From positions 1-34,344 of the forward strand of contig JAHZOA010000007.1 in the NCBI GenBank assembly GCA_020028455.1: 34,344 nucleotides of DNA, read 5' to 3'. This document shows, piece after piece, positions 1 through 8,424 of this stretch. Each line of letters starts with the position of its first letter. Positions within the stretch are counted from its first letter, which is position 1. The DNA is from Armatimonadota bacterium. GTDB taxonomy: Bacteria; Sysuimicrobiota; Sysuimicrobiia; Sysuimicrobiales; Kaftiobacteriaceae. The translations under genes were made by a program, and so were the position numbers. A model generated the notes under the pieces. It saw only the letters and a list, made by a program, of their open reading frames with translations, did no database searches and was not told where the DNA came from.

Positions 1-60
1 CGCGTGGTCGTGGAGCGCGAAACCTACGACGATATGATCCGCAAGGACGTGGCACTGTAG
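1..60 (+). CDS. C-terminal end of an unidentified protein (partial)
   Basis: The frame that starts at base 1 is open for 19 codons and ends at a TAG at 58-60. The visible tail is charged and ends in KDVAL. The next gene starts 19 bases later on the same strand, so this is probably the preceding member of the same operon. Nothing in these 19 residues identifies the family, and I assign no function. Confidence 0.55.
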   Translation, partial: RVVVERETYDDMIRKDVAL

Positions 61-79
61 GAGCGAACCTTCTTCCAGA

Positions 80-697
80 ATGCTCGGTCGTCTCGATCTC
101 CCGACGCTCCTGCAGGTTGTCGCAGGGCTCATCGTCGCAGCTACCGTGCACGAATTCGCTCACGCATACGTCGCCGACCGTCTCGGGGATCCCACGCCTC
201 GCAACCAGGGCCGATTGACGCTCAATCCGCTGGCCCACCTCGACCCGTTGGGTTCGGTGCTGATCCTGCTCGTAGGATTTGGGTGGGCGAAGCCGGTCCA
301 GATCAACCCCGCGAACTTCCGGGACTGGCGGCGCGATTCCATGCTCGTGGCCGGGGCCGGCCCGCTGGCCAATGTCACAATGCTGTTCGCGTTAGGCGTG
401 CCATTCAAACTCGGCCTGCTCGGCTTCTCCGCGCCGCTGGAAGAGATCTTGCTGACGGTCATTCGCATCAACGCCATGCTGGCAGTATTTAATCTTCTGC
501 CCATTCCTCCGTTGGATGGCTCGAAGATCTTGGTGGGGCTGTTGCCCCCGGCACTGGCAGTGTCCTATGCTAGGCTGACGCCGTACGGCACGTTCATATT
601 GCTCCTGCTTGTTGCGTTTACGGACGTGCTCGCATCGTTTATGATTCCACCGATGCGCTGGCTGATCGCGCAGGCGACGGGGTCATCATTCTTCTAA
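80..697 (+). CDS. Site-2 protease family (M50) membrane metalloprotease
   Basis: This is a 205-residue integral membrane protein of the M50/site-2 protease family, which cleaves substrates within the membrane using zinc. The HEFAH motif at residues 24-28 supplies two zinc-binding histidines and the catalytic glutamate. The second family motif, NLLPIPPLDG at about 138-147, supplies the aspartate ligand D146. Hydrophobic segments surround both motifs. The length matches the short bacterial forms without a PDZ domain. It lies 19 bases upstream of scpA on the same strand, a common neighbourhood for this subfamily in Firmicutes-like genomes. The substrate cannot be read from the sequence. Confidence 0.93.
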   Translation: MLGRLDLPTLLQVVAGLIVAATVHEFAHAYVADRLGDPTPRNQGRLTLNPLAHLDPLGSVLILLVGFGWAKPVQINPANFRDWRRDSMLVAGAGPLANVTMLFALGVPFKLGLLGFSAPLEEILLTVIRINAMLAVFNLLPIPPLDGSKILVGLLPPALAVSYARLTPYGTFILLLLVAFTDVLASFMIPPMRWLIAQATGSSFF

Positions 698-716
698 TGC
701 GCCCACCCGGAGGCCT

Positions 717-1439
717 ATGACCAACGAGACGAGACTACCGTACAGTGTGAAAGTCCCCCAGTTTGAAGGTCCGCTGGAGCTACTGCTGTCGCTCGCCCAG
801 CAGGGTCAGGTTGACTTGCTCGAGATTCCCCTCGGTCAAATCGCTGAGGATTACCTGTCGGCCACCCGCAGCGGCATTGACCTCGAGCAGGCCACGGAGG
901 TGCTATGGACGCTGGCGGCGATGATCGAGATGAAGTCAAGGCTGCTCGTTCCGAAGCCCGAGCCAACTGAAGCCGTGGTCGTTGAAGATCAGGCCAGCGA
1001 TCTCCAAGAGCAGTTGGAGGAACGGCTTCAGGAATACCGGTCATTCAAAGAAGTGGCCTCGGCGCTGCGGGCGCTTGAGGAATACCAGAATCGCGTATTT
1101 TCGCGCGCGACGACCGGCGACCCCGAAGCCGTGGTGCTCGAGGGCGTGACGATCGACGACCTGTTCCGAGCCTTTCAACGCGTGCTCGAGCGGGCGCGGG
1201 AAGACGTAGGTGAAATTGCCACCGAGGAGATCAAGGTTGCCGATCGGATGGACACAATCCTCGCATTGCTCACGGCACACCCGGAGGGAGTGGAGTTCGG
1301 GGCGCTCTTCGGGCAGGCGTCCAGCACCCTCGAGGTCATCGTAACGTTCCTGGCGTTGCTGGAACTCATCAAGGACCGGCGCGTCCGCGCGCAGCAGGCG
1401 GGAGCGTTCGCGCCGATCACGCTCGCGATGACGCCATGA
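717..1439 (+). CDS. scpA: Segregation and condensation protein A
   Basis: ScpA is the kleisin subunit that joins SMC and ScpB into the bacterial condensin complex on the nucleoid. The 240-residue protein has the classic N-terminus (YSVKVPQFEGPLELLLSL) followed by the acidic helical region, including LLEIPLGQIAEDYL and the MKSRLLVPKPEP segment at about residues 70-85. A winged-helix C-terminal part (about 165-235) would contact the SMC head. The stop overlaps the scpB start by four bases (ATGA), so the two are translationally coupled. The length is normal for the family. Confidence 0.95.
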   Translation: MTNETRLPYSVKVPQFEGPLELLLSLAQQGQVDLLEIPLGQIAEDYLSATRSGIDLEQATEVLWTLAAMIEMKSRLLVPKPEPTEAVVVEDQASDLQEQLEERLQEYRSFKEVASALRALEEYQNRVFSRATTGDPEAVVLEGVTIDDLFRAFQRVLERAREDVGEIATEEIKVADRMDTILALLTAHPEGVEFGALFGQASSTLEVIVTFLALLELIKDRRVRAQQAGAFAPITLAMTP

Positions 1440-2002
1440 CGCCCGAAATCGACACCATCAAACGCGCTGTGGAGTGCATCCTCCTCGTGGGCGGCGGGCC
1501 CGTGCGCCTGCAGCAACTACGCACCGCTCTGGAGGCGCCGGACAACGTGATCACCGCGGCGCTGGCGGAGCTCGCGCGGGATTACGACGGTCATGGACTG
1601 CACATTCAGGAGGTCGCAGGCGGGTATCAACTCGTGACCCGGCCCGCCTACGCGGATTACGTGCAGCGATTTCTGCAGCTTGAGCACCAGGAGACACTGA
1701 CACGCGCTCAACTAGAAACCCTCGCCATCGTCGCCTACCGCCAGCCGGTGACGCGCGCCGAGATTGACGCCGTGCGCGGCGTGCGCTCCGACTACGTGCT
1801 CGATAGACTGCTCGACCGCTATTTGATCCGTGAAGTCGGCCGACGACCGACACTCGGCCGGCCGATCCTATATGGGACGACCGAAGCGTTTCTGCGGCAC
1901 TTTGGACTGAGAGACCTGAGCAGCCTTCCACCACTCGCTAACCATGATCCCCGCAACGCGCTTGAGGCCGTCGCTCCCCAGGAACTCTCAGTCTCCAGTT
2001 AG
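1436..2002 (+). CDS. scpB: Segregation and condensation protein B
   Basis: ScpB is the winged-helix partner of ScpA in the SMC-ScpAB complex. The 188-residue protein has the family features TRAQLETLAIVAYRQPVTRAEI at about 90-111 and VRGVRSDYVLDRLLDR shortly after, then GRPILYGTTEAFLRHFGL and the usual LRDLSSLPPL ending at about 160-169. The start ATG overlaps the scpA stop. The last 59 bases overlap the start of the downstream carboxypeptidase gene, so the whole group is probably one transcript. The tail after SLPPL is slightly longer than the family minimum and poorly conserved in appearance. Confidence 0.95.
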   Translation: MTPEIDTIKRAVECILLVGGGPVRLQQLRTALEAPDNVITAALAELARDYDGHGLHIQEVAGGYQLVTRPAYADYVQRFLQLEHQETLTRAQLETLAIVAYRQPVTRAEIDAVRGVRSDYVLDRLLDRYLIREVGRRPTLGRPILYGTTEAFLRHFGLRDLSSLPPLANHDPRNALEAVAPQELSVSS

Positions 2003-3113
2003 TCTGCGTCTTGCAGTTGCGGCGCTGCTGGCCTCACTTTTGGGCAGCGCTGTTTCCATCCCCGCACCAGCCGCACCACTTCCTCGAGCCCCTCGCATTG
2101 ACGCCACGGCGGCAGTGCTCATGGATGTGCGCAGCGGCCGCGTGCTCTTTGCCAAGTCTGCCGATCTGCGCTGGTCACCTGCCAGCACGACAAAAATCCT
2201 GACGGCGCTGCTGGCGATGGACGCGCTGTCGGAGGAGACACTCATACGGATCAGTGAGCGTGCTTCAGTTGAACGGTCAGGATCGGCGATAGGCCTTGAA
2301 CCGGGGGAGCAGTGGAAGGCCCGCGATCTGCTGTACGCGCTGCTCTTGCACTCGGCGAACGACGCGGCGGTGGCGCTTGCGGAAGCGGTCGGCGGCTCAG
2401 TACAGCAGTTCGTCGTCGCCATGAATGCCCGTGCGACGACATTGGGCGCCAGGCGCAGCCGGTTCGTATCGCCCCACGGGCGGTATCACCCGAATCACCA
2501 GACGACGGCGTACGATCTCGCCGTCATTGCGCGCGCAGCCCTCCACAATCCCCGGTTTGCGGAGATCGTGCGCACCCAAACCTGGGATCTGATCCGCCCA
2601 GGTCAGGAACGCAGAATGGTGATTAACACGAACAGCCTCCTCTGGCGTTATCGTGGCGCGGACGGGGTGAAGACGGGCTGGATTGCCCAGTCGGGACCGA
2701 GTCTGGTCGCCTCGGCCACACGAGACGGCTGGCAGTTGATCGCGGTTTTGCTGAATGCCCCACGCATGTATCGCGACGCCGCAGCCCTGCTGGACTATGG
2801 CTTCGGTGTATTCACGCCGGTCCGTGTTGCAGCGGAGGGTGAGGTGTTCCACGAAGGCCCGATCGGTCGCGGTGCGGGGTCGCTTGTTGCTGTCGCGACG
2901 GAGGAGATTGTCGTTCCGGTCCGGCGAGGCGCGCCGGTCGAGAAGCGTGTCATCCTGAACGTCACACGCGCTCCGGTGCGCAAGGGACAGCCCGTCGGCG
3001 CCGCAGTGTTCACGAGCGAGGGCCGGGAGGTTGCGCGAGTCACGCTTATCGCCGCCGAAGATGTCCGGCTCGGCTCGCTGTGGTCACGCTTTGTGCAATG
3101 GCTAAGACGGTAG
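1944..3113 (+). CDS. D-alanyl-D-alanine carboxypeptidase, S11 family (DacF/PBP5-like)
   Basis: This is a secreted or membrane-anchored penicillin-binding protein that removes the terminal D-alanine from peptidoglycan pentapeptides. All three active-site motifs are present: SxxK as S81-T-T-K84, SxN as S137-A-N139 and KTG at 243-245. A hydrophobic segment at about residues 22-45 ending in APAA looks like a signal peptide. A C-terminal beta-rich domain (about 290-375) and a final basic, aromatic segment (WSRFVQWLRR) fit the amphipathic membrane anchor of this family. The ATG at 1944 lies inside scpB, giving a 59-base overlap. No later in-frame ATG or GTG precedes the signal peptide, so this start is preferred. 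Confidence 0.93.
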   Translation: MIPATRLRPSLPRNSQSPVSLRLAVAALLASLLGSAVSIPAPAAPLPRAPRIDATAAVLMDVRSGRVLFAKSADLRWSPASTTKILTALLAMDALSEETLIRISERASVERSGSAIGLEPGEQWKARDLLYALLLHSANDAAVALAEAVGGSVQQFVVAMNARATTLGARRSRFVSPHGRYHPNHQTTAYDLAVIARAALHNPRFAEIVRTQTWDLIRPGQERRMVINTNSLLWRYRGADGVKTGWIAQSGPSLVASATRDGWQLIAVLLNAPRMYRDAAALLDYGFGVFTPVRVAAEGEVFHEGPIGRGAGSLVAVATEEIVVPVRRGAPVEKRVILNVTRAPVRKGQPVGAAVFTSEGREVARVTLIAAEDVRLGSLWSRFVQWLRR

Positions 3114-3165
3114 AACCGGGTCCGCAAAGGAATTTACTTTCGGCGTCCACGAACGTACCAGCCAG

Positions 3166-3582
3166 ATGACAAAGCGTTTGTACCGGTCGCGAACGAATCG
3201 TTGGATCGCGGGCGTGTGCGGGGGGCTGGCCGAGTACCTGAACGTCGACACGACCGCCGTCCGCATTGCGTTCGTGTTGCTTGCCCTGTGGCAGGGCTTC
3301 GGAGCGCTCTTGTACCTGCTCATTGTCATCATGGTCCCGGACGAGCCCCTCACCGAGATGGTCACGGAGCCCGGCCTGCCGGTGCCGGGGCCTGACGAAG
3401 AGGACGGGCCCCGCCGTGCGCGCACGCTGGGTGCCGTCCTGGTCTTGGGCGGTGTGTACCTGCTGCTTCGCGAGGCCGCCGTCTTCACGGGTGTGTTCGG
3501 CGGGCGCAGCGTCGGTGTCGTCTTGATCCTCGGCGGTGTGATCCTCCTCCTGCTGCGATCACGCAACGCCGGTAGTTCTTGA
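3166..3582 (+). CDS. PspC-domain membrane protein
   Basis: This is a 138-residue PspC-family membrane protein. The N-terminal 60 residues match the domain well (KRLYRSR, then IAGVCGGLAEYLNVD, then a hydrophobic helix ending in MVPDEP). PspC proteins are linked to envelope stress responses in other bacteria. A proline- and acid-rich linker follows, then two further hydrophobic segments at about 88-105 and 112-130. This C-terminal pair is commonly seen in PspC proteins of Gram-positive-like bacteria. It stands alone, with no pspA or pspF beside it, so a role in a phage-shock response is inference only. Confidence 0.88.
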   Translation: MTKRLYRSRTNRWIAGVCGGLAEYLNVDTTAVRIAFVLLALWQGFGALLYLLIVIMVPDEPLTEMVTEPGLPVPGPDEEDGPRRARTLGAVLVLGGVYLLLREAAVFTGVFGGRSVGVVLILGGVILLLLRSRNAGSS

Positions 3583-3589
3583 GAGCAGA

Positions 3590-4060
3590 ATGCTCCCGGA
3601 AATCACTCAGTGGGCGGACGCCTGGCGCGCGGCACGGGCGCTGACCTATGATTTCCTCCGCTCCTTGCCCTACGCCATCATGAACTTCTCGCCGCATCCT
3701 GGTTTCGGTACGTTGGCCCGCCAGATCCGGCATGTCGGAGAGATCCAGGCCTGCTACCTTGAAGCGGTCACGACCGGGCAAATGGACTTCGCCGCTCGGC
3801 CGCACCAGCGGGCGCTCGAGCAATCGAAGGAGCGACTAGACGCATACCTGCAAGAACAAGACGCCGCGTTGCTCGAGGTCTTGGCCGAGGCCGATCTCGG
3901 ACGCTCGATCAAATGGAGTTCTGGATCAGTGACGCTGCTGACACATCTGCTCTTGTTGCTCCAGCATGAGACGCTGCACCACGGCATGTGGATTTTTTAC
4001 GCGAAGATTGCCGAGCTCGACCTTCCTCAAAGCTGGCGGGATGCTTGGAACCTAGAGTAG
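3590..4060 (+). CDS. DinB-like four-helix metalloprotein
   Basis: This 156-residue all-helical protein resembles the DinB/YfiT superfamily, whose members bind a divalent metal with three histidines and include thiol-dependent transferases. The likely ligands are the histidine in RQIRHVGEI (about residue 44) and the pair in LLQHETLHHG near residues 127-133. The gene starts seven bases after the PspC gene with ATG. No substrate can be inferred. A second, unrelated-looking DinB homologue lies at 12700-13260. Confidence 0.8.
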   Translation: MLPEITQWADAWRAARALTYDFLRSLPYAIMNFSPHPGFGTLARQIRHVGEIQACYLEAVTTGQMDFAARPHQRALEQSKERLDAYLQEQDAALLEVLAEADLGRSIKWSSGSVTLLTHLLLLLQHETLHHGMWIFYAKIAELDLPQSWRDAWNLE

Positions 4061-4089
4061 GGACCGTGAAGACCGTGGAGACCTGAGTT

Positions 4090-4425
4090 ATGGTGCAGAT
4101 TACCTGGGAGGACTTTGAAAAGGTAGAGATGCGGGTCGGGGTCATAGTAGCCGCGGAAGAGTTTCCGAAGGCGCGCAAGCCCTCGTACCGCCTGACGATC
4201 GATTTTGGACCGTACGGGACGAAGCGATCGTCGGCGGCGGTCCGGCCGTTCTACTCGCGCGAGGAGCTCGTCGGACGGCAGGTCATCTGCGTCATGAACT
4301 TTCCGCCCAGGCAGATCGCCGACTTCAGGTCCGAGGTCCTCACCCTCGGCGTGATGGAGCAGGGCGGGCGCATCGTGTTTCTGCAGCCCGACAAAGCTGC
4401 GGAGGTCGGCGGGAGGATCGCGTAG
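4090..4425 (+). CDS. csaA: CsaA-type tRNA-binding OB-fold protein
   Basis: This is a 111-residue stand-alone tRNA-binding domain of the CsaA family, described as an export-related chaperone in Bacillus. Features visible are the N-terminal DFEKVEMRVGVI strand, the central KPSYRLTIDFG segment, QVICVMNFPPRQIADFRSEVLTLG, and a closing segment near IVFLQPD. The length equals that of a typical CsaA. It lies one base before the BtuF-like gene (TAG, then C, then ATG), so it may be co-transcribed with it, but no functional link is known. Confidence 0.9.
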   Translation: MVQITWEDFEKVEMRVGVIVAAEEFPKARKPSYRLTIDFGPYGTKRSSAAVRPFYSREELVGRQVICVMNFPPRQIADFRSEVLTLGVMEQGGRIVFLQPDKAAEVGGRIA

Positions 4426-4426
4426 C

Positions 4427-5293
4427 ATGCTACGGTGGCGTGTCTCAATCGTCGTGCTGCTGGCGGCAGCCACCGCCGCCGGCGCCGCTTATCCACTCAC
4501 GGTCACGGATACCCTTGGCCGGAGGGTCACTTTTGACCGGGTGCCGGTGCGGATCATCTCGCTCGCGCCGAGCGTGACCGAGATCCTGTTTGCGCTTGAA
4601 CTGGATCAGCGCATCGCCGGCGTGAGCGATGCCGACGACTACCCTGCCGACAAACTGAAGAAGAAACCGCGCATCGGCGGCGTGCAGCTCAACGTCGAGC
4701 GCATCGTGAGCTTGCAGCCCGACCTTATCGTTGGGATGCCCGCTATCCAGGCGTCGCAGCTCGAGCGCCTGATTGCGATGGGCCTGCCGGTTCTGGCGGT
4801 CGCTGCGAACTCGTTACCTGACACATATGCGCAAATCGCGCTGATCGGCAGAGTAACCGGGGTAGACCACGCGGCTCAGCGGCTGACCTCGCGGATGCGC
4901 TCGCACCAGGCCAGGATCGAGGCCGGGGTGCGAGGTCGGGTCCGCCCTCGAGTCTTTGTCGAGATCTCGGGCGAGCCGATGATCACTGCAGCCCGGGGCA
5001 CGTTCATTGACGATCTCGTCCGCCGCGCCGGCGGAACGAATATCTTCGCCGACCTGCGCGGCTGGCCTCAGGTCAGCGCTGAGACGGTCATCGAGCGAAA
5101 CCCGCAGGTGATTGTCTCAACCCATTCCGGGCGTCACCGGATATTGTCGAGAAGGGGTTGGAATGAGGTTGCGGCGGTTCGGTCAGGCCGTGTGGTCAGT
5201 ATTGACGCAGCGCTCTTGTCGCGACCCGGGCCACGGATCGTGGAAGGACTCGCCCATCTCGCGCGCCTGCTGCATCCGGAGGTCTCTCGATAG
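4427..5293 (+). CDS. BtuF-like periplasmic/extracytoplasmic binding protein
   Basis: This 288-residue protein belongs to the cobalamin/iron-chelate group of binding proteins with a long backbone helix. A signal peptide covers about residues 1-21. The mature protein begins with YPLTVTDTLGR and the hallmark RIISLAPSVTEILFAL (about 42-57), followed by SDADDYP and IVSLQPDLIVGM, all typical of BtuF-type proteins. The TAG stop overlaps the GTG start of the ATPase gene by one base. A permease gene would normally lie between or beside these two, and none is present. The cobalamin assignment is by family resemblance; a siderophore or haem ligand is also possible. Confidence 0.87.
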   Translation: MLRWRVSIVVLLAAATAAGAAYPLTVTDTLGRRVTFDRVPVRIISLAPSVTEILFALELDQRIAGVSDADDYPADKLKKKPRIGGVQLNVERIVSLQPDLIVGMPAIQASQLERLIAMGLPVLAVAANSLPDTYAQIALIGRVTGVDHAAQRLTSRMRSHQARIEAGVRGRVRPRVFVEISGEPMITAARGTFIDDLVRRAGGTNIFADLRGWPQVSAETVIERNPQVIVSTHSGRHRILSRRGWNEVAAVRSGRVVSIDAALLSRPGPRIVEGLAHLARLLHPEVSR

Positions 5294-6093
5294 TGCCAGA
5301 GGCTGTGATCGTCGTTGACGACCTCGTCTGCCGCTACGCCGCGATTCCTGCGCTGGACGGTGTCAGCCTCTCGGTTTCCGCGCGTGAAATGTGCGGCGTC
5401 ATCGGACCTAATGGAAGTGGGAAGACGACCCTGCTTCGGGCGATCGACGGCTTGATCTCCCCGGAACGTGGTGTGGTGTTACTCGAAGGGCGCGCAGTTG
5501 GGATGATGTCCTCGCGACAGATCGCCGCACTGATCGGCGTCGTACCGCAGCGGGCAGGGACCGGGTTTGGATTCACCGCACGGGAGATGGTTGCCATGGG
5601 CCGGTCGCCTCATCTCGCGCCGCTCAGTATGGAAACGGGACGTGACTCTCTGATCGTCGACGATGCGATGGCACGGACCGGTATTCTGCACTTAGCCGAT
5701 CGTCCCATCGATTCGTTGAGCGGAGGAGAATTCCAGCGGGTGCTGATCGCCCGGGCGCTCGCGCAGGAGCCTCGTGTGCTGCTGCTCGACGAGCCCACGG
5801 CGCATCTCGACTTGCGCTATCAACGAGAGATCATGGGCCTGCTCTTTGCGCTATGCCGTTCAGGCCTCGCGCTGGTAGCAGCACTGCATGATGTGAATCT
5901 GGCCGCAGAGTATTGTGACCGGCTCGTACTCCTTTCAGGAGGTCGGATTGCAGCGATGGGTACCCCGGCGCAAGTGCTCGAAGAACCTACGCTGGAGAAG
6001 GTCTTTGAGATTCCTGTGAGGGTGGCGACCCAACCCGGATCGGGGCGGCCATACGTATTCGCGGCGAAAGCTGCCCCGATCACTGAGCGATAG
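5293..6093 (+). CDS. ABC transporter ATP-binding protein, FecE/BtuD type
   Basis: This 266-residue ATPase would energise uptake of cobalamin, haem or an iron chelate. It shows Walker A GPNGSGKTT at 38-46, Q-loop VVPQRAGTG near 83-91, the AMGRSPHLAP segment typical of FecE/BtuD proteins, signature LSGGE at 142-146, Walker B LLLDEP at 163-168 and the H-loop ALHDVNLAAEY. The GTG start overlaps the preceding stop, and its own stop overlaps the cmk GTG start in the same manner. No membrane-spanning FecCD/BtuC partner is encoded in the window. Confidence 0.93.
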   Translation: MPEAVIVVDDLVCRYAAIPALDGVSLSVSAREMCGVIGPNGSGKTTLLRAIDGLISPERGVVLLEGRAVGMMSSRQIAALIGVVPQRAGTGFGFTAREMVAMGRSPHLAPLSMETGRDSLIVDDAMARTGILHLADRPIDSLSGGEFQRVLIARALAQEPRVLLLDEPTAHLDLRYQREIMGLLFALCRSGLALVAALHDVNLAAEYCDRLVLLSGGRIAAMGTPAQVLEEPTLEKVFEIPVRVATQPGSGRPYVFAAKAAPITER

Positions 6094-6764
6094 TGCGAAC
6101 TGCACCGATCGTCGCCATCGACGGCCCGGTCGGCGCTGGGAAGAGCACGGTGGCGATGGGGGTGGCGCGGGTGCTGGGTTTCCGGTACATCGATACGGGT
6201 GCGATGTACCGTTCAGTCGCGTGGCTCGCGCTGCGGCAGGGAGTCAATCTCCCCGACGAGCGGACCGTGGCGTCCGTTGCGGCCTCCGCTTCCATAGAAT
6301 TCAAGCCGGCGAACGGCCGTCCGCGCGTTCTGGTGAACGGCACCGACGTCACCGAGGCAATTCGAACGCCTGAAGTCAGCGCAGCGGCGTCAGTCGTCAG
6401 CGCGCACCCCGCCGTGCGACAGGCACTGGTCGCGCTCCAGCGCACCATGGGGGCCGACGGCGGCGTGGTCATGGAGGGCAGGGACATCAGCACAGTCGTC
6501 TTTCCCGACGCGGAGGTCAAAGTCTATCTTGATGCCTCACCCGAGGAACGCGCGCGGCGGAGGTTTCAAGAGCTTGTCAGCAAAGGCGTGGCTGTCGACT
6601 ACGAGTCTCTCAAGCGAGCCGAGGAGGAGCGGGACCGACGCGATTCCACCCGAGCGCATTCCCCGCTGCGTCGAGCTCCTGACGCCGTGGTGATCGACAC
6701 CACAGGTTTGACCGTTGAGCAGATCGTGGATCGGATCGTGAAGCTGGTCGAGAAGCGGAAATGA
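6093..6764 (+). CDS. cmk: Cytidylate kinase
   Basis: Cytidylate kinase phosphorylates CMP and dCMP with ATP in pyrimidine nucleotide metabolism. The 223-residue protein shows the P-loop GPVGAGKST at about 10-18, the CMP-binding DTGAMYRSVAW at about 34-44, the VVMEGRDISTVVFPDA segment, and the lid region with SPEERARRRFQEL. The GTG start at 6093 overlaps the ATPase stop (TAGTG). The coding sequence overlaps plsC by four bases. The cmk-plsC pair is common in Firmicutes-like genomes. Confidence 0.96.
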   Translation: MRTAPIVAIDGPVGAGKSTVAMGVARVLGFRYIDTGAMYRSVAWLALRQGVNLPDERTVASVAASASIEFKPANGRPRVLVNGTDVTEAIRTPEVSAAASVVSAHPAVRQALVALQRTMGADGGVVMEGRDISTVVFPDAEVKVYLDASPEERARRRFQELVSKGVAVDYESLKRAEEERDRRDSTRAHSPLRRAPDAVVIDTTGLTVEQIVDRIVKLVEKRK

Positions 6765-7462
6765 GCAGGAGCGTCGTGGCGTCGATGCCGCAGGCGTCTG
6801 CACGCCGTAGGACAGTCGATTTCCTCTCGGGTCTGTGGTACCTGGGCTGGAAGCTCGTGCTGAGTGGCCTGTTCAAAGTGCTCTTCCGCTACAGGATCGA
6901 GGGAAGATCGAACGAGCCGGAGCGCGGGCCCTTCATCGCCGCGGCAAATCATGCCAGCGCGATCGATCCGCCAATGATCGGTCTCGTCCTCCGGCACCGC
7001 GCCGCTTACATGGCCAAGGTTGAGTTGTTTTCGATCCCGATCCTCGGGCCCTGGCTCCGCTCGGTCGGGGTATTTCCGGTGCGCCGCGGCCAACCGGACC
7101 GCGGTGCCGTTCGCCACTCCTTGAAGGTGCTGGCGGACGGCGGAGTGCTGGTGATGTTTCCCGAAGGAACGCGCAGCCCCGACGGCCGGCTACAGGATCC
7201 GGAACCCGGTGCGGCGTTGCTGGCACTGCGGACTGGTGTGCCGGTGGTGCCCGTGAGCGTCGTCAATAGCCACCGGGCGATGTCGAAGAGTTCGCGGCTC
7301 CCGGGACTTCAACAGGTCAAAGTGATAATCGGGCGGCCGCTTCCCGTCCCGAAGATCGAAGGGCGGCTGGATCACAAGCTGCTGGAGGAATGGGGACGGC
7401 GCATCATGGCGGAGATTGCGAAACTTCTTCCCGAAGACCAAAAGCCAAGCCCTAAGCCCTAA
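6761..7462 (+). CDS. plsC: 1-acyl-sn-glycerol-3-phosphate acyltransferase (PlsC family)
   Basis: PlsC acylates lysophosphatidic acid to phosphatidic acid at the membrane. In this 233-residue protein the catalytic NHASAID motif (H64, D69, pattern HX4D) and the substrate-binding FPEGTRS at 133-139 are both intact. A hydrophobic, basic N-terminal region (about 20-45) would associate with the membrane. The start overlaps the cmk stop by four bases. The 3' end overlaps the convergent lipid kinase gene by 11 bases. The pairing with a lipid kinase that also makes phosphatidic acid is consistent with phospholipid metabolism. Confidence 0.93.
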   Translation: MSRSVVASMPQASARRRTVDFLSGLWYLGWKLVLSGLFKVLFRYRIEGRSNEPERGPFIAAANHASAIDPPMIGLVLRHRAAYMAKVELFSIPILGPWLRSVGVFPVRRGQPDRGAVRHSLKVLADGGVLVMFPEGTRSPDGRLQDPEPGAALLALRTGVPVVPVSVVNSHRAMSKSSRLPGLQQVKVIIGRPLPVPKIEGRLDHKLLEEWGRRIMAEIAKLLPEDQKPSPKP

Positions 7463-8372
7463 GTCCTGAGCCCAGTGGCACAAGGACTTCCAGTGCGCCT
7501 GGTACGCTGCGAAACCGCGCGGGAACGCGTCCTACTGTCTCCCCATCTGCGTGAATCGACAGCGGCACATCGCTCTCCACGACGACTTCAGTTGCGGTGG
7601 TATGCGAGACCTTGGGGTGTTGGAGATGCTTGCCAGTGTACACTTTAGGCAGTAGCATGAGCGTTTCTAATTTTCCGAGGTCGCGCGCGTACACGATGCC
7701 GAGCCGGCCGTCGTCGATCTCGGCGTGTGGGGCCATCAACATCCCGCCGCCGTACCATTTCGTGTTCGCGGCGGCGAGCAAGAACATCCGCAACGTCTGG
7801 GGGCGTCCGTCGATCGTGATTCGCGCCTCGACCGGGCTGTAGGTCACCAGCATCTTCAGAATTGCCGCCACATAGAGGGCTGTCCCGCCGATCCATCTCG
7901 GCCACGCATTCGCCTGCCGCGCAGCCTCAGCGTCAAAACCGACGCCTGAGATCCCCGCGAAGTAACGGCCGTTGACCTGTCCGACGTCAACTCGCTTACG
8001 CACGCCGTTCAAGAGCGCCTGAACCGCAAGAGGGGCACGCTTGGGCGTGCCGATTCCCCGGGCAAAGTCATTGCCGGTGCCACCCGGAATCACTGCCAGC
8101 GCCGGCCGCATCTCCTGCGGGATCTGCATCAGGCCGTTGATGACTTCGTTGACCGTGCCGTCCCCGCCGGCCGCCACGACGGTACTGTAGCCCTGCGTGG
8201 CTGCGTCTCCCGCAATTTCCCACGCGTGCCTCGGGCGCTCTGAAAACACTTCGGTGAATGACAGACCATGCGAGGTGACGAGGTCGCGAACGCGGGCCCA
8301 GGCGCGAGCGCCGCGGCCACGGCTGGCAGAAGGATTGATGATGACGAGCGCTCGCCCGGCAGGCACGCCCAT
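7452..8372 (-). CDS. Diacylglycerol/lipid kinase, DagK/YegS family
   Basis: This enzyme family phosphorylates diacylglycerol or related lipids with ATP. The 306-residue protein has an N-terminal NPSASRG at 13-19, the nucleotide-binding GGDGTVNEV at 69-77 and PGGTGNDFARG at 96-106, then a beta-rich C-terminal domain with WYGGGMLMAPHAEIDDG and SIHADGE. I chose the ATG at 8372, which gives a start just before the first conserved strand. The open frame continues upstream to 8510 but would run into the divergent ispH gene and the extra residues look unlike the family. It is divergent from ispH (52 bases apart) and convergent with plsC. Confidence 0.9.
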   Translation of the reverse strand: MGVPAGRALVIINPSASRGRGARAWARVRDLVTSHGLSFTEVFSERPRHAWEIAGDAATQGYSTVVAAGGDGTVNEVINGLMQIPQEMRPALAVIPGGTGNDFARGIGTPKRAPLAVQALLNGVRKRVDVGQVNGRYFAGISGVGFDAEAARQANAWPRWIGGTALYVAAILKMLVTYSPVEARITIDGRPQTLRMFLLAAANTKWYGGGMLMAPHAEIDDGRLGIVYARDLGKLETLMLLPKVYTGKHLQHPKVSHTTATEVVVESDVPLSIHADGETVGRVPARFRSVPGALEVLVPLGSGLRA

Positions 8373-8424
8373 CGTATACGGCGCATGCGGAGGAGCACCT
8401 TCGCCGCTGCCCACGGACTGTTGT

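Noticed and set aside
8197-8424. Upstream extension of the IspH reading frame
   Set aside because: The extra residues overlap the divergent lipid kinase gene and do not resemble IspH, whose conserved N-terminus begins at the ATG at 8425.
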